Part shown: positions 50,490-59,407 of the stretch, in pieces | How positions within the stretch are numbered: position 1 is the stretch's first letter | Layout of the letters: every line of letters starts with the position of its first letter | Source: Paracandidimonas soli | GTDB lineage: Bacteria; Pseudomonadota; Gammaproteobacteria; Burkholderiales; Burkholderiaceae_B | Assembly (NCBI RefSeq): GCF_004342005.1 | Contig: NZ_SMBX01000002.1 | Span: forward strand, 62,001-126,000 | Direction: 5' to 3' | Length of the DNA stretch: 64,000 nucleotides | The notes under the pieces: generated by a model | Told to the model about the DNA's origin: nothing | The model's database searches: none | Seen by the model: the letters and a program-made list of their open reading frames with translations, nothing else | Made by a program: the position numbers and the translations under genes

Positions 50490-51851
50490 ATGAGAACGCC
50501 GATCGATCTCCACGCAATGCGCATGGCTGCTCGTGTGGCGGTATCGCGTTATTTCGCGATCATTCGGATCACGAATCTCTCCGAATTGACATCCGCTTAC
50601 TCGGTCGACGCACGGTCGATCGTCGATAGGCACGTAAAGCACCGGCTGGCCTCGGTCTGGCGACATGTTCCCGGGATTTTCTTCCAGGATGGTCCGTGCC
50701 TCCTCGTGGATCTGCCGGCATGCATGGCAGGGAGCATCCGCAATGAGGACGTTCTGTGCGAGCAGCTCAATGCTCTTGTGATGGAAGAGCCGGTGATGTG
50801 CGGCACGACGAGCGTATATCTGAAAGTCGAAACCACGCTGATCGAATGCCCGGATAGCGAATGGAGGCTGCTACGGGATGGAGGAATCTCCAGACTGGCG
50901 AACCACCTGTTCGACACCCTGAAACTCAAGGAAAAAAACGGAAAAGAAAAGGCTTTCAGGGCTGATATGGCGCTGACGGTCTCCCTGTTTTCCCAGTTGG
51001 CGAATGGCGAACTCGTTCTGGCCTTTCAGCCTATCCGATCGGCTCATGACAGAAATGTAGTGATCTACTGGGAATCGCTATTGAGACGACGAGTCAATCA
51101 GTCGCCCCCTGGACTAACGACTTGCGCGGACTACATCGCTGCCGCGGAAAGAGCAGGCTTGGCAAGCCGGCTGGATCGCAGCGTGCTCTGGGCCCATATT
51201 GCCTTGTTGAAGGCGCATCCCGACGTGAAGCTGGGCTGCAATATCTCTGCCCAGTCATTGAAGTTCGATGCCTGGTGGCGCGTATTGTTCGATGCCTTGT
51301 CCGGGCAGCCCGATGCGGCAAGCCGACTGACCATCGAGATCACGGAAACCAGTCCCGTTACCGCTGACGACGAAGCAATGCTGTTGCTGCGGACGCTGCG
51401 ATTGTTGGGTTGCAAGATTGCCATCGACGACATGGGGGCGGGCTACAGCACCTTGAGCTTCGCTCTACGGGCGAAGCCGGATTTTATAAAGATAAACGAG
51501 ACTGGCCTGGCCTTGAGCGACGAACCCATATCGCTGCGCCGGGACAGGGTAGTGAAGCAGCTCATCAAGCTTTGCAGCCATCTCGGTTCATGCGTCATCG
51601 TGGAAGCAGTAGAGTCCGAGGACGACGCGACAACCGTGGCGGATTGGGGCGCGCATGGCCTCCAGGGCTACGTTCTCGGCCGGCCTGGCGTGTCGCCTCC
51701 CTGGCTGAGCGCGCCGGCAATCGTCTGCGATGCTTTTGCATCGGGCCACGAGAGTCACGGCTCGTCTCCTCTGTTTGCGCACATGGTCCGCGCTTCCGCC
51801 GCGTCGGCAAATCGGGAAGACCGCGAAGAAAGCAGGAGCCCGCGTGCATAA
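50490..51851 (+). CDS. EAL-domain protein with degenerate GGDEF-like N-terminus (c-di-GMP phosphodiesterase-like)
   Basis: A 453-residue cytoplasmic protein. Residues about 1-160 look like a GGDEF fold without active-site motif. The EAL domain (about 165-420) has ESLLR in place of EALLR at 195-199, NISAQSL, EITET, IDDMGAGYS in place of the usual DDFGTG, FIKIN and VEAVES, so the metal-binding Glu, Asn, Asp-Asp and Glu residues are kept and activity is possible. The last 35 residues are low-complexity. The ribosome site before 50490 is weak; an ATG at 50520 is an alternative. The next gene, a winged-helix regulator, overlaps its stop by 8 bases. Confidence 0.9.
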   Translation: MRTPIDLHAMRMAARVAVSRYFAIIRITNLSELTSAYSVDARSIVDRHVKHRLASVWRHVPGIFFQDGPCLLVDLPACMAGSIRNEDVLCEQLNALVMEEPVMCGTTSVYLKVETTLIECPDSEWRLLRDGGISRLANHLFDTLKLKEKNGKEKAFRADMALTVSLFSQLANGELVLAFQPIRSAHDRNVVIYWESLLRRRVNQSPPGLTTCADYIAAAERAGLASRLDRSVLWAHIALLKAHPDVKLGCNISAQSLKFDAWWRVLFDALSGQPDAASRLTIEITETSPVTADDEAMLLLRTLRLLGCKIAIDDMGAGYSTLSFALRAKPDFIKINETGLALSDEPISLRRDRVVKQLIKLCSHLGSCVIVEAVESEDDATTVADWGAHGLQGYVLGRPGVSPPWLSAPAIVCDAFASGHESHGSSPLFAHMVRASAASANREDREESRSPRA

Positions 51852-52656
51852 GTTCGACATCACACTGCTCGTGCTGAGCCGGCCGTCAAGCCTGGCGTCG
51901 ATTCAGCTCATGAGGCTGTTCGAGCATTTCACCGCAATAGGACTGAACTGCAAGGTATCGACGGCTGCTTTCGAGGTTTCCGGCGCCCGCCCCATGCTGC
52001 GGCCCCATGTGATCGTGGTGGATGGGACAGACAACGAAACACAGGATTCTTGCGCCATCGCATCGGCCTTGCGCGATGAGCGGGGCGCATTTGTGGTCCT
52101 GCTTCTTGATAACGAAGAACGCTCGTTCGAGGCCTTTAGTCCGCCGCTGAATGTGGATCTCTGTTTCTCCATCCGAACGAACCACGTGCTGATGGCCGAA
52201 GAAATACTGGCGGCGCTGTATGACGGTCCGGCATACGTGGACGAGGACGATGTTGAGTCACACCGGCGTCAACCGCCTTCGCCGTCTTCGAACCCTTATG
52301 GAAAGAGCTTCTGGGGGTTCAAGGATGACGGCCGGACCCTTGTCGCACCCACAGGAGAGGCGGTGGCGCTGACGCGTGTGGAGCGAAAACTGATGCGCAG
52401 ATTTCTTAAATCGCCGTCCAAGGTGATCACCTCCAAAGAGTTTGATGATTCATCGCTTTACCCAGGCCATGGCTTGAACGGCGAAAGCCTGAGGAGCGTC
52501 GTCGCCAGCCTTCGCCGGAAGTTCCGGGAAGCAGGCACATCAGTGCCGATCTATTCCTACCAAGGTGAAGGCTATTTTTTCAGGGGAGGGCGCTTCATAC
52601 GGAGGAAGTTGTTAAGAATCAATGACCATGGCGCGAGCCGCCATCTTTTTCAGTAA
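51844..52656 (+). CDS. OmpR-type winged-helix regulator with receiver-like N-terminus
   Basis: A 270-residue regulator. The C-terminal half is a clear OmpR/PhoB-type winged helix (ALTRVERKLMRRFLKSPSKVITSKEF, ESLRSVVASLRRKFREAG, IYSYQGEGYFF). The N-terminal 115 residues alternate strand and helix like a receiver domain, with an Asp in HVIVVDGTD at the phospho-acceptor strand position, but other receiver residues are not obvious, so it is probably atypical. A GTG at 51844 overlaps the EAL stop; no better start is seen. The autotransporter gene begins 53 bases later, making it the likely target or operon partner. Confidence 0.82.
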   Translation: MHKFDITLLVLSRPSSLASIQLMRLFEHFTAIGLNCKVSTAAFEVSGARPMLRPHVIVVDGTDNETQDSCAIASALRDERGAFVVLLLDNEERSFEAFSPPLNVDLCFSIRTNHVLMAEEILAALYDGPAYVDEDDVESHRRQPPSPSSNPYGKSFWGFKDDGRTLVAPTGEAVALTRVERKLMRRFLKSPSKVITSKEFDDSSLYPGHGLNGESLRSVVASLRRKFREAGTSVPIYSYQGEGYFFRGGRFIRRKLLRINDHGASRHLFQ

Positions 52657-52708
52657 CTGCAGCAATGACGAAACACCGATTCTTTGAGAGGCGGACGAGG
52701 AGTGAGAG

Positions 52709-55700
52709 ATGAGTAAAGCTACGACACGCGGGATTGCACTGAGGCGAACGGCGCTTGCCGTCGCTCTTTTTGGTGTATTCGGATATGTTCCGTCCAGCGG
52801 CGCGGTTGACCTGGTTGTTGGCAACGAGCACGACCTGGGACAATCCAATATGACCTCAAGCACGATCACTGTGATTGACGGCGGGGTTCTTACGGGGGAT
52901 GGGGCGTCGGTAAGCGGTAGCGCATACGATGTCCTGCGTGTCGATTCCGGCGGCAGCGCGACACTGGTAAATACCAGCCTGTCCAATGATCTCGATCATC
53001 CGACGGGGACAAACGGCCGTACCGCAAGAGCCACGGGCGCCAACGCCAACCTGACCTTGATCGACTCAGATATCGGGATAAGCGCGCATTCCACGAACGC
53101 TGGCGCGGACTACAACCATGCGTTTACCGCCGGCGTCGGCGCCGATGGCGGCGGACATGTGGACATCCAGGGAGGCAGCATCACCGCGGAAGGGAGCAAG
53201 CGCACCGTTGGCATGCAGGCCAATGACGGGGGTTCGATCAGCGCGCGTGATCTCGAGATCACTACGCACAATCACTTCGGGCACGCGGTGCAGGTGTATC
53301 GGAATCCCGCCGGAGCAGAAATCGACACGTATGTCAGTCTGGATCGGGTGTCGATCAGAACGCTGGGAGAAAACTACTCTCTTGGCGTACAGGTTGCGAA
53401 CAAGGGCGCAAGCCTTGCCGCAACCGATACCAGCATCGTTACCGAAGGAGCAGCCAGCTCCGGCGTCGAAGTTTTCAACGGCGCCACGGCTGAGCTTGTA
53501 AATGGCTCCATCACCACCAAAGGCGACGTTGCAGCCGGTGTGCGCGTGTATGGCGGCGCTCTGGGTTCGGGCTTGGTCAGCGTGGACGGCACCCGGATCG
53601 TCACCGAAGGCCAATATTCCTCGGGCATCCTGGCCGGCGATGCTGCCGAGCCCACCAGCGGCGTCGTTGGCGTCCGGAATGTCGATATTGCCACGGCGGG
53701 CAACCACGCCTCCGGCATCGAGGCCGCCCATGGCAGTCTCGTTCTCAGCACTGATTCCAGCCTGCGCACTGGGGGCGACCAAGCGCACGGCGTTTACATA
53801 CATAACGGCGGCTCGGCTGCACTGAATGGCGATTCGATCACTACCGACGGGCTGCATTCATACGGCATGTTCGCCTCAGGTTCAGGTTCCACGATTTCGG
53901 CCGTTGATACCAATGTGACCACGAACGGAATCCGCGGCTATGGGGCGCATGCCGACGGCGGCGGGGTGGTCGATCTGGAGGGAGGGTCCGTAACGACAGC
54001 CAATCCAAAAGGGCAAGGCTCCCAGGATGGCGACGGTTCGCGGGCTTACGCCTTGTACGCGAAAGGAGCCGGCTCGGAAATAAGATCGCAAGGCGGGACG
54101 CAGGTTACTACCCTGGGCCAGCGGGCGTATGGCGCCTATGCCGAGCATGGCGGCCGCATAGAATTGAATGACGCGACCATCGCGACTCACGGGTTCATGG
54201 CCTATGGCATCTATGCGAACTGGGAAGGCTCGACGATCGAAGCAAACAATGTGGACATCACGACGACAGGGGAAGTGGGCGATGGAGTCTGGGCCTGGAG
54301 CGGCGTCGTCAATTTGAACGGAGGCTCCGTCACGGTGGGCGGGGAACCGAATCCCAACTGGCCGCATGAAACTGCCAACGGCCTGGTGGCGGTTGGCGGA
54401 ACGGACCTGGAGGCGGGAGGCGTCATCAATGCCACTGGCGCCCGGATCCGGACGATGGGGACCGATAGCGCTGGCGTTGTGGCCGGCGCTCGAAACGGCA
54501 CGGTACCTGTCAAAGGGACCGTCAACCTGACAGATTCGTCGGTTGATGTGCTTGGCGAGGGAAGCGTTGCCGCCCGGGTCAGCTATGGCGGAACCTTGAA
54601 CGCGACAGGCTCGATGCTGCGTTCGGCGCAGGGCAACGGCATTGTCATGACTGATGATGCGACCGTGCATCTGGTCGGGACAAATATCGAAGCGGCGCGT
54701 GCCTCGCTGGTTTCCAATCTCAACTCGGCGGGACGGACCCAGAACATCGTGATCGGCTCTGGTTCTACGCTGACCATGAACAATGGCACATTGCTGCAAG
54801 TCAATCGCTCCAGCGAAGGGATGGATGGCGTTGTCAATCTCACCCTTGGAGCCGGTTCCAGCGCGCGCGGCGATATCGTCGATCTGGACGGTTTGAGTCC
54901 TGGGAGCCCGGCACGCGAGGGGCGGACGAATTTCATTGTCGACAGTGGCGCCAGCTGGGTCGGCATGGTCCAGGGCATCAACGATGTCAGCATGGAAGAC
55001 GGGACCTCGTTTGTCGACGAGGGCGGCGCCCCCATTGCCGGTAATGTGAGAGTTGGAGAAAACGCGACGCTGATCTTCAATAACGGCGCGACGATAGGCG
55101 GCGGATTGTCGACATCAACCGGTACCCAAGGAATATTCAACGGAGCAGCGACGCTGGGCGGCAGTATTGTCGGCACGGGTTCAATCTTGCGGTTCAATGA
55201 TTCCGCCAACATCGGAGGCGGAATCAGTACGGCATCGACAACCGTTGCATTCAGCACCAGCGCGCCCACGATCATTGGGGGTGACGTGGACCTGGACCAG
55301 GGCTCCGTCCTGAACGGCGGCTCAAGCGCAACGCCTGTCGTCATCCACGGCAACGCCAATGTCCATAACGGTTCGATTCTTGGCGGCAACCTGTTCGTAG
55401 AGGGCGCGCTGGGCGGCAGCGGCGGCACGTTGAGCCCAGGCAATTCCATCGGCACCCAAAGCTATGCGACAAGCGCCGGCTTCAGCGGCGCGTATGTCGC
55501 CGAGGTGAACGGGAAAGGTCTCTCTGACCTTATCGTTATCCGGGACGGCAACTTTGATCTGTCCGGGATCGGCTTGACTGTTGCACAGGAAAACGGCGAT
55601 GGCGGCTATCTGCTCAACCATGCATATACCATCGTAAGGACGGAGGCCGGCGATATCGTCAATGAATTCGCCTCGGAAACCCTGGATCCTGTCAGCTTTG

Positions 55701-56896
55701 CAAATGCGAGGGTCAGGCTTGATCCGGTCCAGTATGGCCAGAAGAATGTGCAGATCAGCCTTTCAGTCGACGAAGCCGGCATCGACAGCACATCCTGGAG
55801 CCCGAACCAGCAGGCCGCCTATCGGGGCGTCATATCCGCTGGCTCTGGCAACCCGCTGGCTTTCGCGGTTCTGGCATCCCCTGACATGGATAATGCGTTG
55901 AACCAGATTTCGGGTGAGTTGCATGGCAGCACGCAAGCCGCACTGCTCAATGCCAGTCATTTGATGGTGCGTACCTTGTCCAACCGGATGCGTGACAGCC
56001 TGTCGGCCGGCGCCATCCCTGTCCCGGCCAATCCAGATGCCTCCGCGATAACTTCCGGCTATCCGCTGTGGGCGGAAGTGGTTGGCAACTGGAGTACGCT
56101 GGACAGCGACGGGAATGCCGCGAAGGTGGACACTCGGACCGGAGGCTTGTTCCTTGGGGGCGATGCGGAAGCAGGGCAGGGCTGGCGTGTCGGCGGCGCC
56201 CTGGGCTTTACCGATGGCCAGGTCAAGGTGGACGGACGTTCGTCCAAGTCCGACGTTACAAGTTATACCGCAGCCTTGTATGCTGGCAACAGCTGGCCTA
56301 CCGGCCGAGGTAATCTGAACTGGCTGGGTGGTTTCGCCTATACCCACCACGATATCGATACCCGCCGCAGTGTGAGCGTGGGCGGGCCCCAGACCTTGAA
56401 GGCAGGCTATAAGGCGAATACCACGCAGCTATTTGCCGAACTCGCCCACACCTTCCCGCTTGGGCAGGCCAGTACGCTCGAACCCTACCTTGGCCTGGCA
56501 TGGGCAAGCCAACGCGCGAAAAGCTTTGCTGAAACGGGCGGAGTGGCGGCGCTGCGAGGAAAAAGCACGCATGACGATGTCGTGAGCACGACTGTTGGGC
56601 TGCGCGGCGCAACCGCGCTCGATATGGGGGACAGGCAGGCGACCCTGAAAGGCGGCCTGGGGTGGCGTCATGCCGCAGGCGATATCGACCCTCGCCGTCA
56701 TATGGCCTTCAGGCAGGGCGGCGGCGCCGAGTTTGCGGTGGCGGGCGCGCCGATCGCCAAAAATGCGGCGGTCGTCGATTTGAGCGCAGAGTTCAGCATC
56801 GGCAAGAAATCATCGGCCGGCTTGTCGTACGCAGGCCAGTTCGGCGACGGAAACACCGATAACAGCGCTTCCTTGTACTGGAAAACGCGTTTTTAA
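52709..56896 (+). CDS. autotransporter (type Va) with repeat-rich beta-helix passenger
   Basis: A 1395-residue surface protein. A signal peptide (about 1-33, basic n-region then ALAVALFGVFGYV) leads into a passenger of Gly/Ser/Thr-rich repeats. Between about 110 and 590 a unit of roughly 20-25 residues recurs in the style GGSxTTxG...YGxYAxxGG, as expected for a right-handed beta-helix. GGTLSPGNSIGTQ near 908 and the following SDLIVIRDGNF are typical of the pertactin/AidA-like passenger end. The C-terminal 280 residues (from PLWAEVVGNW) are the outer-membrane beta-barrel, ending in Phe (YWKTRF). It is likely an adhesin or biofilm factor. GAGGAG precedes the start. No RGD motif was seen. Confidence 0.93.
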   Translation: MSKATTRGIALRRTALAVALFGVFGYVPSSGAVDLVVGNEHDLGQSNMTSSTITVIDGGVLTGDGASVSGSAYDVLRVDSGGSATLVNTSLSNDLDHPTGTNGRTARATGANANLTLIDSDIGISAHSTNAGADYNHAFTAGVGADGGGHVDIQGGSITAEGSKRTVGMQANDGGSISARDLEITTHNHFGHAVQVYRNPAGAEIDTYVSLDRVSIRTLGENYSLGVQVANKGASLAATDTSIVTEGAASSGVEVFNGATAELVNGSITTKGDVAAGVRVYGGALGSGLVSVDGTRIVTEGQYSSGILAGDAAEPTSGVVGVRNVDIATAGNHASGIEAAHGSLVLSTDSSLRTGGDQAHGVYIHNGGSAALNGDSITTDGLHSYGMFASGSGSTISAVDTNVTTNGIRGYGAHADGGGVVDLEGGSVTTANPKGQGSQDGDGSRAYALYAKGAGSEIRSQGGTQVTTLGQRAYGAYAEHGGRIELNDATIATHGFMAYGIYANWEGSTIEANNVDITTTGEVGDGVWAWSGVVNLNGGSVTVGGEPNPNWPHETANGLVAVGGTDLEAGGVINATGARIRTMGTDSAGVVAGARNGTVPVKGTVNLTDSSVDVLGEGSVAARVSYGGTLNATGSMLRSAQGNGIVMTDDATVHLVGTNIEAARASLVSNLNSAGRTQNIVIGSGSTLTMNNGTLLQVNRSSEGMDGVVNLTLGAGSSARGDIVDLDGLSPGSPAREGRTNFIVDSGASWVGMVQGINDVSMEDGTSFVDEGGAPIAGNVRVGENATLIFNNGATIGGGLSTSTGTQGIFNGAATLGGSIVGTGSILRFNDSANIGGGISTASTTVAFSTSAPTIIGGDVDLDQGSVLNGGSSATPVVIHGNANVHNGSILGGNLFVEGALGGSGGTLSPGNSIGTQSYATSAGFSGAYVAEVNGKGLSDLIVIRDGNFDLSGIGLTVAQENGDGGYLLNHAYTIVRTEAGDIVNEFASETLDPVSFANARVRLDPVQYGQKNVQISLSVDEAGIDSTSWSPNQQAAYRGVISAGSGNPLAFAVLASPDMDNALNQISGELHGSTQAALLNASHLMVRTLSNRMRDSLSAGAIPVPANPDASAITSGYPLWAEVVGNWSTLDSDGNAAKVDTRTGGLFLGGDAEAGQGWRVGGALGFTDGQVKVDGRSSKSDVTSYTAALYAGNSWPTGRGNLNWLGGFAYTHHDIDTRRSVSVGGPQTLKAGYKANTTQLFAELAHTFPLGQASTLEPYLGLAWASQRAKSFAETGGVAALRGKSTHDDVVSTTVGLRGATALDMGDRQATLKGGLGWRHAAGDIDPRRHMAFRQGGGAEFAVAGAPIAKNAAVVDLSAEFSIGKKSSAGLSYAGQFGDGNTDNSASLYWKTRF

Positions 56897-56917
56897 CTGA
56901 TCGCTTGCATGCACGAG

Positions 56918-56954
56918 GCGCGCCGGCCGTTGAGAGACGGCCGGCGCGCTTTTT
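56918..56954 (+). terminator. Rho-independent terminator after the autotransporter gene
   Basis: A 13-base perfect stem (GCGCGCCGGCCGT and its complement) with a six-base loop is followed by five T. Confidence 0.9.
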
Positions 56955-56976
56955 CTATTGAGTAGGGGCCTGAACG

Positions 56977-57003
56977 AAAAAGCCCGCTCAATTGGCGGGC
57001 TTT
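56977..57003 (-). terminator. terminator of the tRNA-His transcript
   Basis: On the minus strand AAAGCCCGCC pairs with GCGGGCTTT and is followed by TTTTTCG. It lies about 65 bases downstream of tRNA-His. Confidence 0.75.
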
Positions 57004-57066
57004 GATCCGGTTTTCAGGTGCCGAAACTGCCTGAGTTTCATAACAGCATGAAAACCAAAGAAATTC

Positions 57067-57143
57067 TGGGGTGACCGATGGGGCTCGAACCCACGACAAC
57101 CGGAATCACAATCCGGGACTCTACCAACTGAGCTACGGTCACC
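57067..57143 (-). tRNA. tRNA-His (anticodon GTG)
   Basis: Read on the minus strand: extra G at -1, acceptor stem GTGACCG/CGGTCAC, D-arm TAGCTCAGTTGGTAGAG, anticodon stem CCGGA/TCCGG with loop TTGTGAT (anticodon GTG), T-arm GTGGGTTCGAGCCCCAT, discriminator C and encoded CCA. Confidence 0.97.
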
Positions 57144-57412
57144 ACTGAAACGTAGAACCATGCCGAAATGCATGTCTTCGTATCGTTCTTTTGCGCTTGC
57201 TTCCGCGAAAGAAACGAGATTCTAGCACGAACTTGAGCTTTTGTTCCAGCTTCTTCGGAAGGATGAAAAACGCATCCGGGATGGATGCGCATCCCGAATC
57301 GGCCCATGGAAAAATGCTCCTTTGGCGCTTGTCGTTTTATTGCAACTTTTATCCGGCGCGCCCCATGGAGGCAGCCTTGTTTTCGCATGGAGTTCTTTCG
57401 TTGGACAACCGT

Positions 57413-57426
57413 TTGATTCGAATCAA
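57413..57426 (+). promoter_or_regulatory. FNR/ANR box upstream of the cytochrome c peroxidase gene
   Basis: TTGAT-TCGA-ATCAA matches the FNR/ANR consensus perfectly and is a full palindrome. Its centre is about 84 bases before the start codon, so a class II promoter starting near 57461 would leave a leader of about 40 bases. The rest of the 360-base gap between tRNA-His and the gene holds no other recognisable feature. Confidence 0.8.
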
Positions 57427-57503
57427 TACAGAGACAAATAAACCATGTTGTCATGAGGGTAATTAAAAGACTTCTGTTTCACTTCACTCATAGGGAAGCC
57501 ACC

Positions 57504-58559
57504 ATGCGTCTACGTACACTTGCCGCCGCCTGCGCCATTTCGGCTGTTTTTGGTCCGGCCGCCGCCAATACCCTGCCGGTGCCTCCGGCAGCCGAGTTGC
57601 GTGAGACCTCGCGCAACCTCTTCAAGCCCATTCCTCCCGTCGAAGTCACGGTCAAGGAAAAGGGCGTGAGCGCCGAACAGATCGAGCTGGGCAAATGGCT
57701 GTTCTTCGAACCGCGCCTGTCGCGCAGCCATGTCATTACCTGTAATACCTGCCACAGCGTGGGCACGGGTGGCGCCGATAACGTGCCGACCTCCATCGGC
57801 CACGGCTGGCAGAAGGGCCCCCGCAACTCGCCTACGGTGCTGAATGCCGTGTTCAACATTGCCCAGTTCTGGGACGGCCGCGCGGCCGACCTGAAAGAGC
57901 AGGCCATGGGTCCGGTGCAGGCCAGCGTCGAAATGAACAGCACGCCCGACGCCGTCGAGGAAACGCTCAAGAGCATCCCCGAATACGTGGATGCGTTCAA
58001 CAAGGCGTTCCCCAACGACAAGGATGCGGTCAGCTTCGAGAACATGGCGCGTGCGATCGAGGCCTTCGAAATCACACTGACGACGCCGAACTCGCGTTTC
58101 GACCAGTTCCTGGAAGGCAAGGACAGCCTGAACGATCATGAACTGACCGGCCTCGGACTGTTCATCAACAAGGGCTGCGTGGCCTGCCATGCGGGCGTGA
58201 ACGTGGGCGGACAGTCCTACTTCCCGTTCGGCGTCATCAAGAGGCCTGGCGGGGACATTCTGCCCGAGGGCGACAAGGGTCGCTTCGCCGTGACCAACAC
58301 CGCGGCCGACGAGTACGTCTTCCGTGCAGGTCCGCTGCGCAATATCGCGCTGACCGCACCTTATTTCCATAGCGGCGAAGTGTGGGATCTTGAAGAAGCC
58401 GTCGCGATCATGGGCAGCAGCCAGCTGGGCCACGAGCTGAACGATCAGGAAGTCAAGGCCATCACCGCCTTCCTGCACACGCTGACCGGCGAACAGCCCA
58501 AGGTCGAGTACCCGACCCTGCCGCGCAGCACCAGCAAGACGCCGCGCCCGCAGCAGTAA
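57504..58559 (+). CDS. di-haem cytochrome c peroxidase
   Basis: A 351-residue periplasmic di-haem peroxidase that reduces H2O2 with electrons from cytochrome c. After a signal peptide (MRLRTLAAACAISAVFGPAAA) it has two haem-attachment motifs, CNTCH (ITCNTCHSVGTGG) and CVACH (KGCVACHAGVNVGG), and the family stretches LGKWLFFEPRLSRS, GPRNSPTVLNAVFN and GPLRNIALTAPYFHSG. The frame is open upstream, but the ATG at 57504 with AGGGAAG starts the signal peptide. Control by FNR/ANR is likely from the perfect box upstream, as for bacterial ccp genes in other proteobacteria. Confidence 0.95.
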   Translation: MRLRTLAAACAISAVFGPAAANTLPVPPAAELRETSRNLFKPIPPVEVTVKEKGVSAEQIELGKWLFFEPRLSRSHVITCNTCHSVGTGGADNVPTSIGHGWQKGPRNSPTVLNAVFNIAQFWDGRAADLKEQAMGPVQASVEMNSTPDAVEETLKSIPEYVDAFNKAFPNDKDAVSFENMARAIEAFEITLTTPNSRFDQFLEGKDSLNDHELTGLGLFINKGCVACHAGVNVGGQSYFPFGVIKRPGGDILPEGDKGRFAVTNTAADEYVFRAGPLRNIALTAPYFHSGEVWDLEEAVAIMGSSQLGHELNDQEVKAITAFLHTLTGEQPKVEYPTLPRSTSKTPRPQQ

Positions 58560-58626
58560 TGGGTATTCTGGGGTAACCGCGGCACGGACTGGCATTGGCT
58601 TCGACAGACCGTAAAGGTCGCGGAAT

Positions 58627-58651
58627 CCGGACACGCCTCCAGTGTGTCCGG
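58627..58651 (+). repeat. hairpin after the cytochrome c peroxidase gene
   Basis: CCGGACAC pairs with GTGTCCGG across a nine-base loop, about 70 bases after the stop. There is no T-run, so it is a weak terminator or stabiliser candidate. Confidence 0.4.
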
Positions 58652-58776
58652 TTCGTCCCGGACATGGCTTATTGCCACGTTCCGGGACATTTTGTTTTTG
58701 AAGGCCGCACATCCCGTTTGCCTTGCTTCTGGCTGGCACGTAAACTTGTTTCTTTGACCGTCACAGGATATCCGGC

Positions 58777-59403
58777 ATGGCGCAGCTTTTCGTTGTCCAC
58801 CCCCAGAACCCACAGGCCCGGCTGTTGAAACAGGCAGGGGCGCTACTGGCTGACGGCGGGCTGGTTGCAGTCCCTACGGATTCCAGTTATGCGGTCCTCG
58901 CCCGCCTCGACGACAAGGCGGCTGCCGATGCGTTGCGCCGTCTGCGCGGCCTGGACGAGCGCCATCATCTGACGCTGCTGTGCCGCGATCTTGCCGAAAT
59001 CGGCCATTTCGCCAAAGTCGACAACCAGCAGTACCGCCTGCTCAAGCTGGCCACGCCCGGCCCCTGGACTTTCATTCTGGAGGCTACGCGCGAAGTGCCG
59101 CGCAGGGTGTCGCACCCTTCGCGCAAGACGATCGGCATCCGCGTGCCCAGCCACCCCGTGGCGCGCGACCTGATCGAGTTCGCCGGTTCCCCCCTGATGT
59201 CCACGACGCTGGTTCCCGAAGGAGAGGAAGATCCGCTGAACGATGCCCAGGAAATCATGGACAGGTACTCGGGGCAACTGGCCGCAGTGGTCGATGGCGG
59301 GGCATGCCCATTGCGGCCCACGACCGTCATCGACCTGACAGGATCCGTGCCGGAAGTGCTGCGCCTCGGCGCGGGAGATCCTTCGACGCTGGGACTGGAC
59401 TGA
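58777..59403 (+). CDS. Sua5/YciO/YrdC family protein (threonylcarbamoyl-AMP synthase-like)
   Basis: A 208-residue YrdC-fold protein, closest to the YciO branch. VPTDSSYAVLARLDDKAA, RLRGLDERHHLTLLCRDLAEI, the PGPWTFILEATREVPRR stretch and IGIRVPSHPVARDLIEF are the conserved nucleotide and threonine-binding regions. Sua5/TsaC proteins make threonylcarbamoyl-AMP for the t6A tRNA modification; YciO proteins share the fold but their activity is less certain. The M50 protease gene begins five bases after the stop. Confidence 0.9.
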   Translation: MAQLFVVHPQNPQARLLKQAGALLADGGLVAVPTDSSYAVLARLDDKAAADALRRLRGLDERHHLTLLCRDLAEIGHFAKVDNQQYRLLKLATPGPWTFILEATREVPRRVSHPSRKTIGIRVPSHPVARDLIEFAGSPLMSTTLVPEGEEDPLNDAQEIMDRYSGQLAAVVDGGACPLRPTTVIDLTGSVPEVLRLGAGDPSTLGLD

Positions 59404-59407
59404 TCGC

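Noticed and set aside
50251-50517. 88-codon minus-strand frame across the palindrome region
   Set aside because: Covers both palindromes and the EAL start, has no ribosome site and no recognised protein family.
57067-57143. tRNA-His as the attachment site of an integrated 49-57 kb island
   Set aside because: I looked for a second copy of the tRNA 3' end near 49.0-49.6 kb and saw none, and there is no tyrosine integrase gene. The only recombinase is a serine type at the far end.
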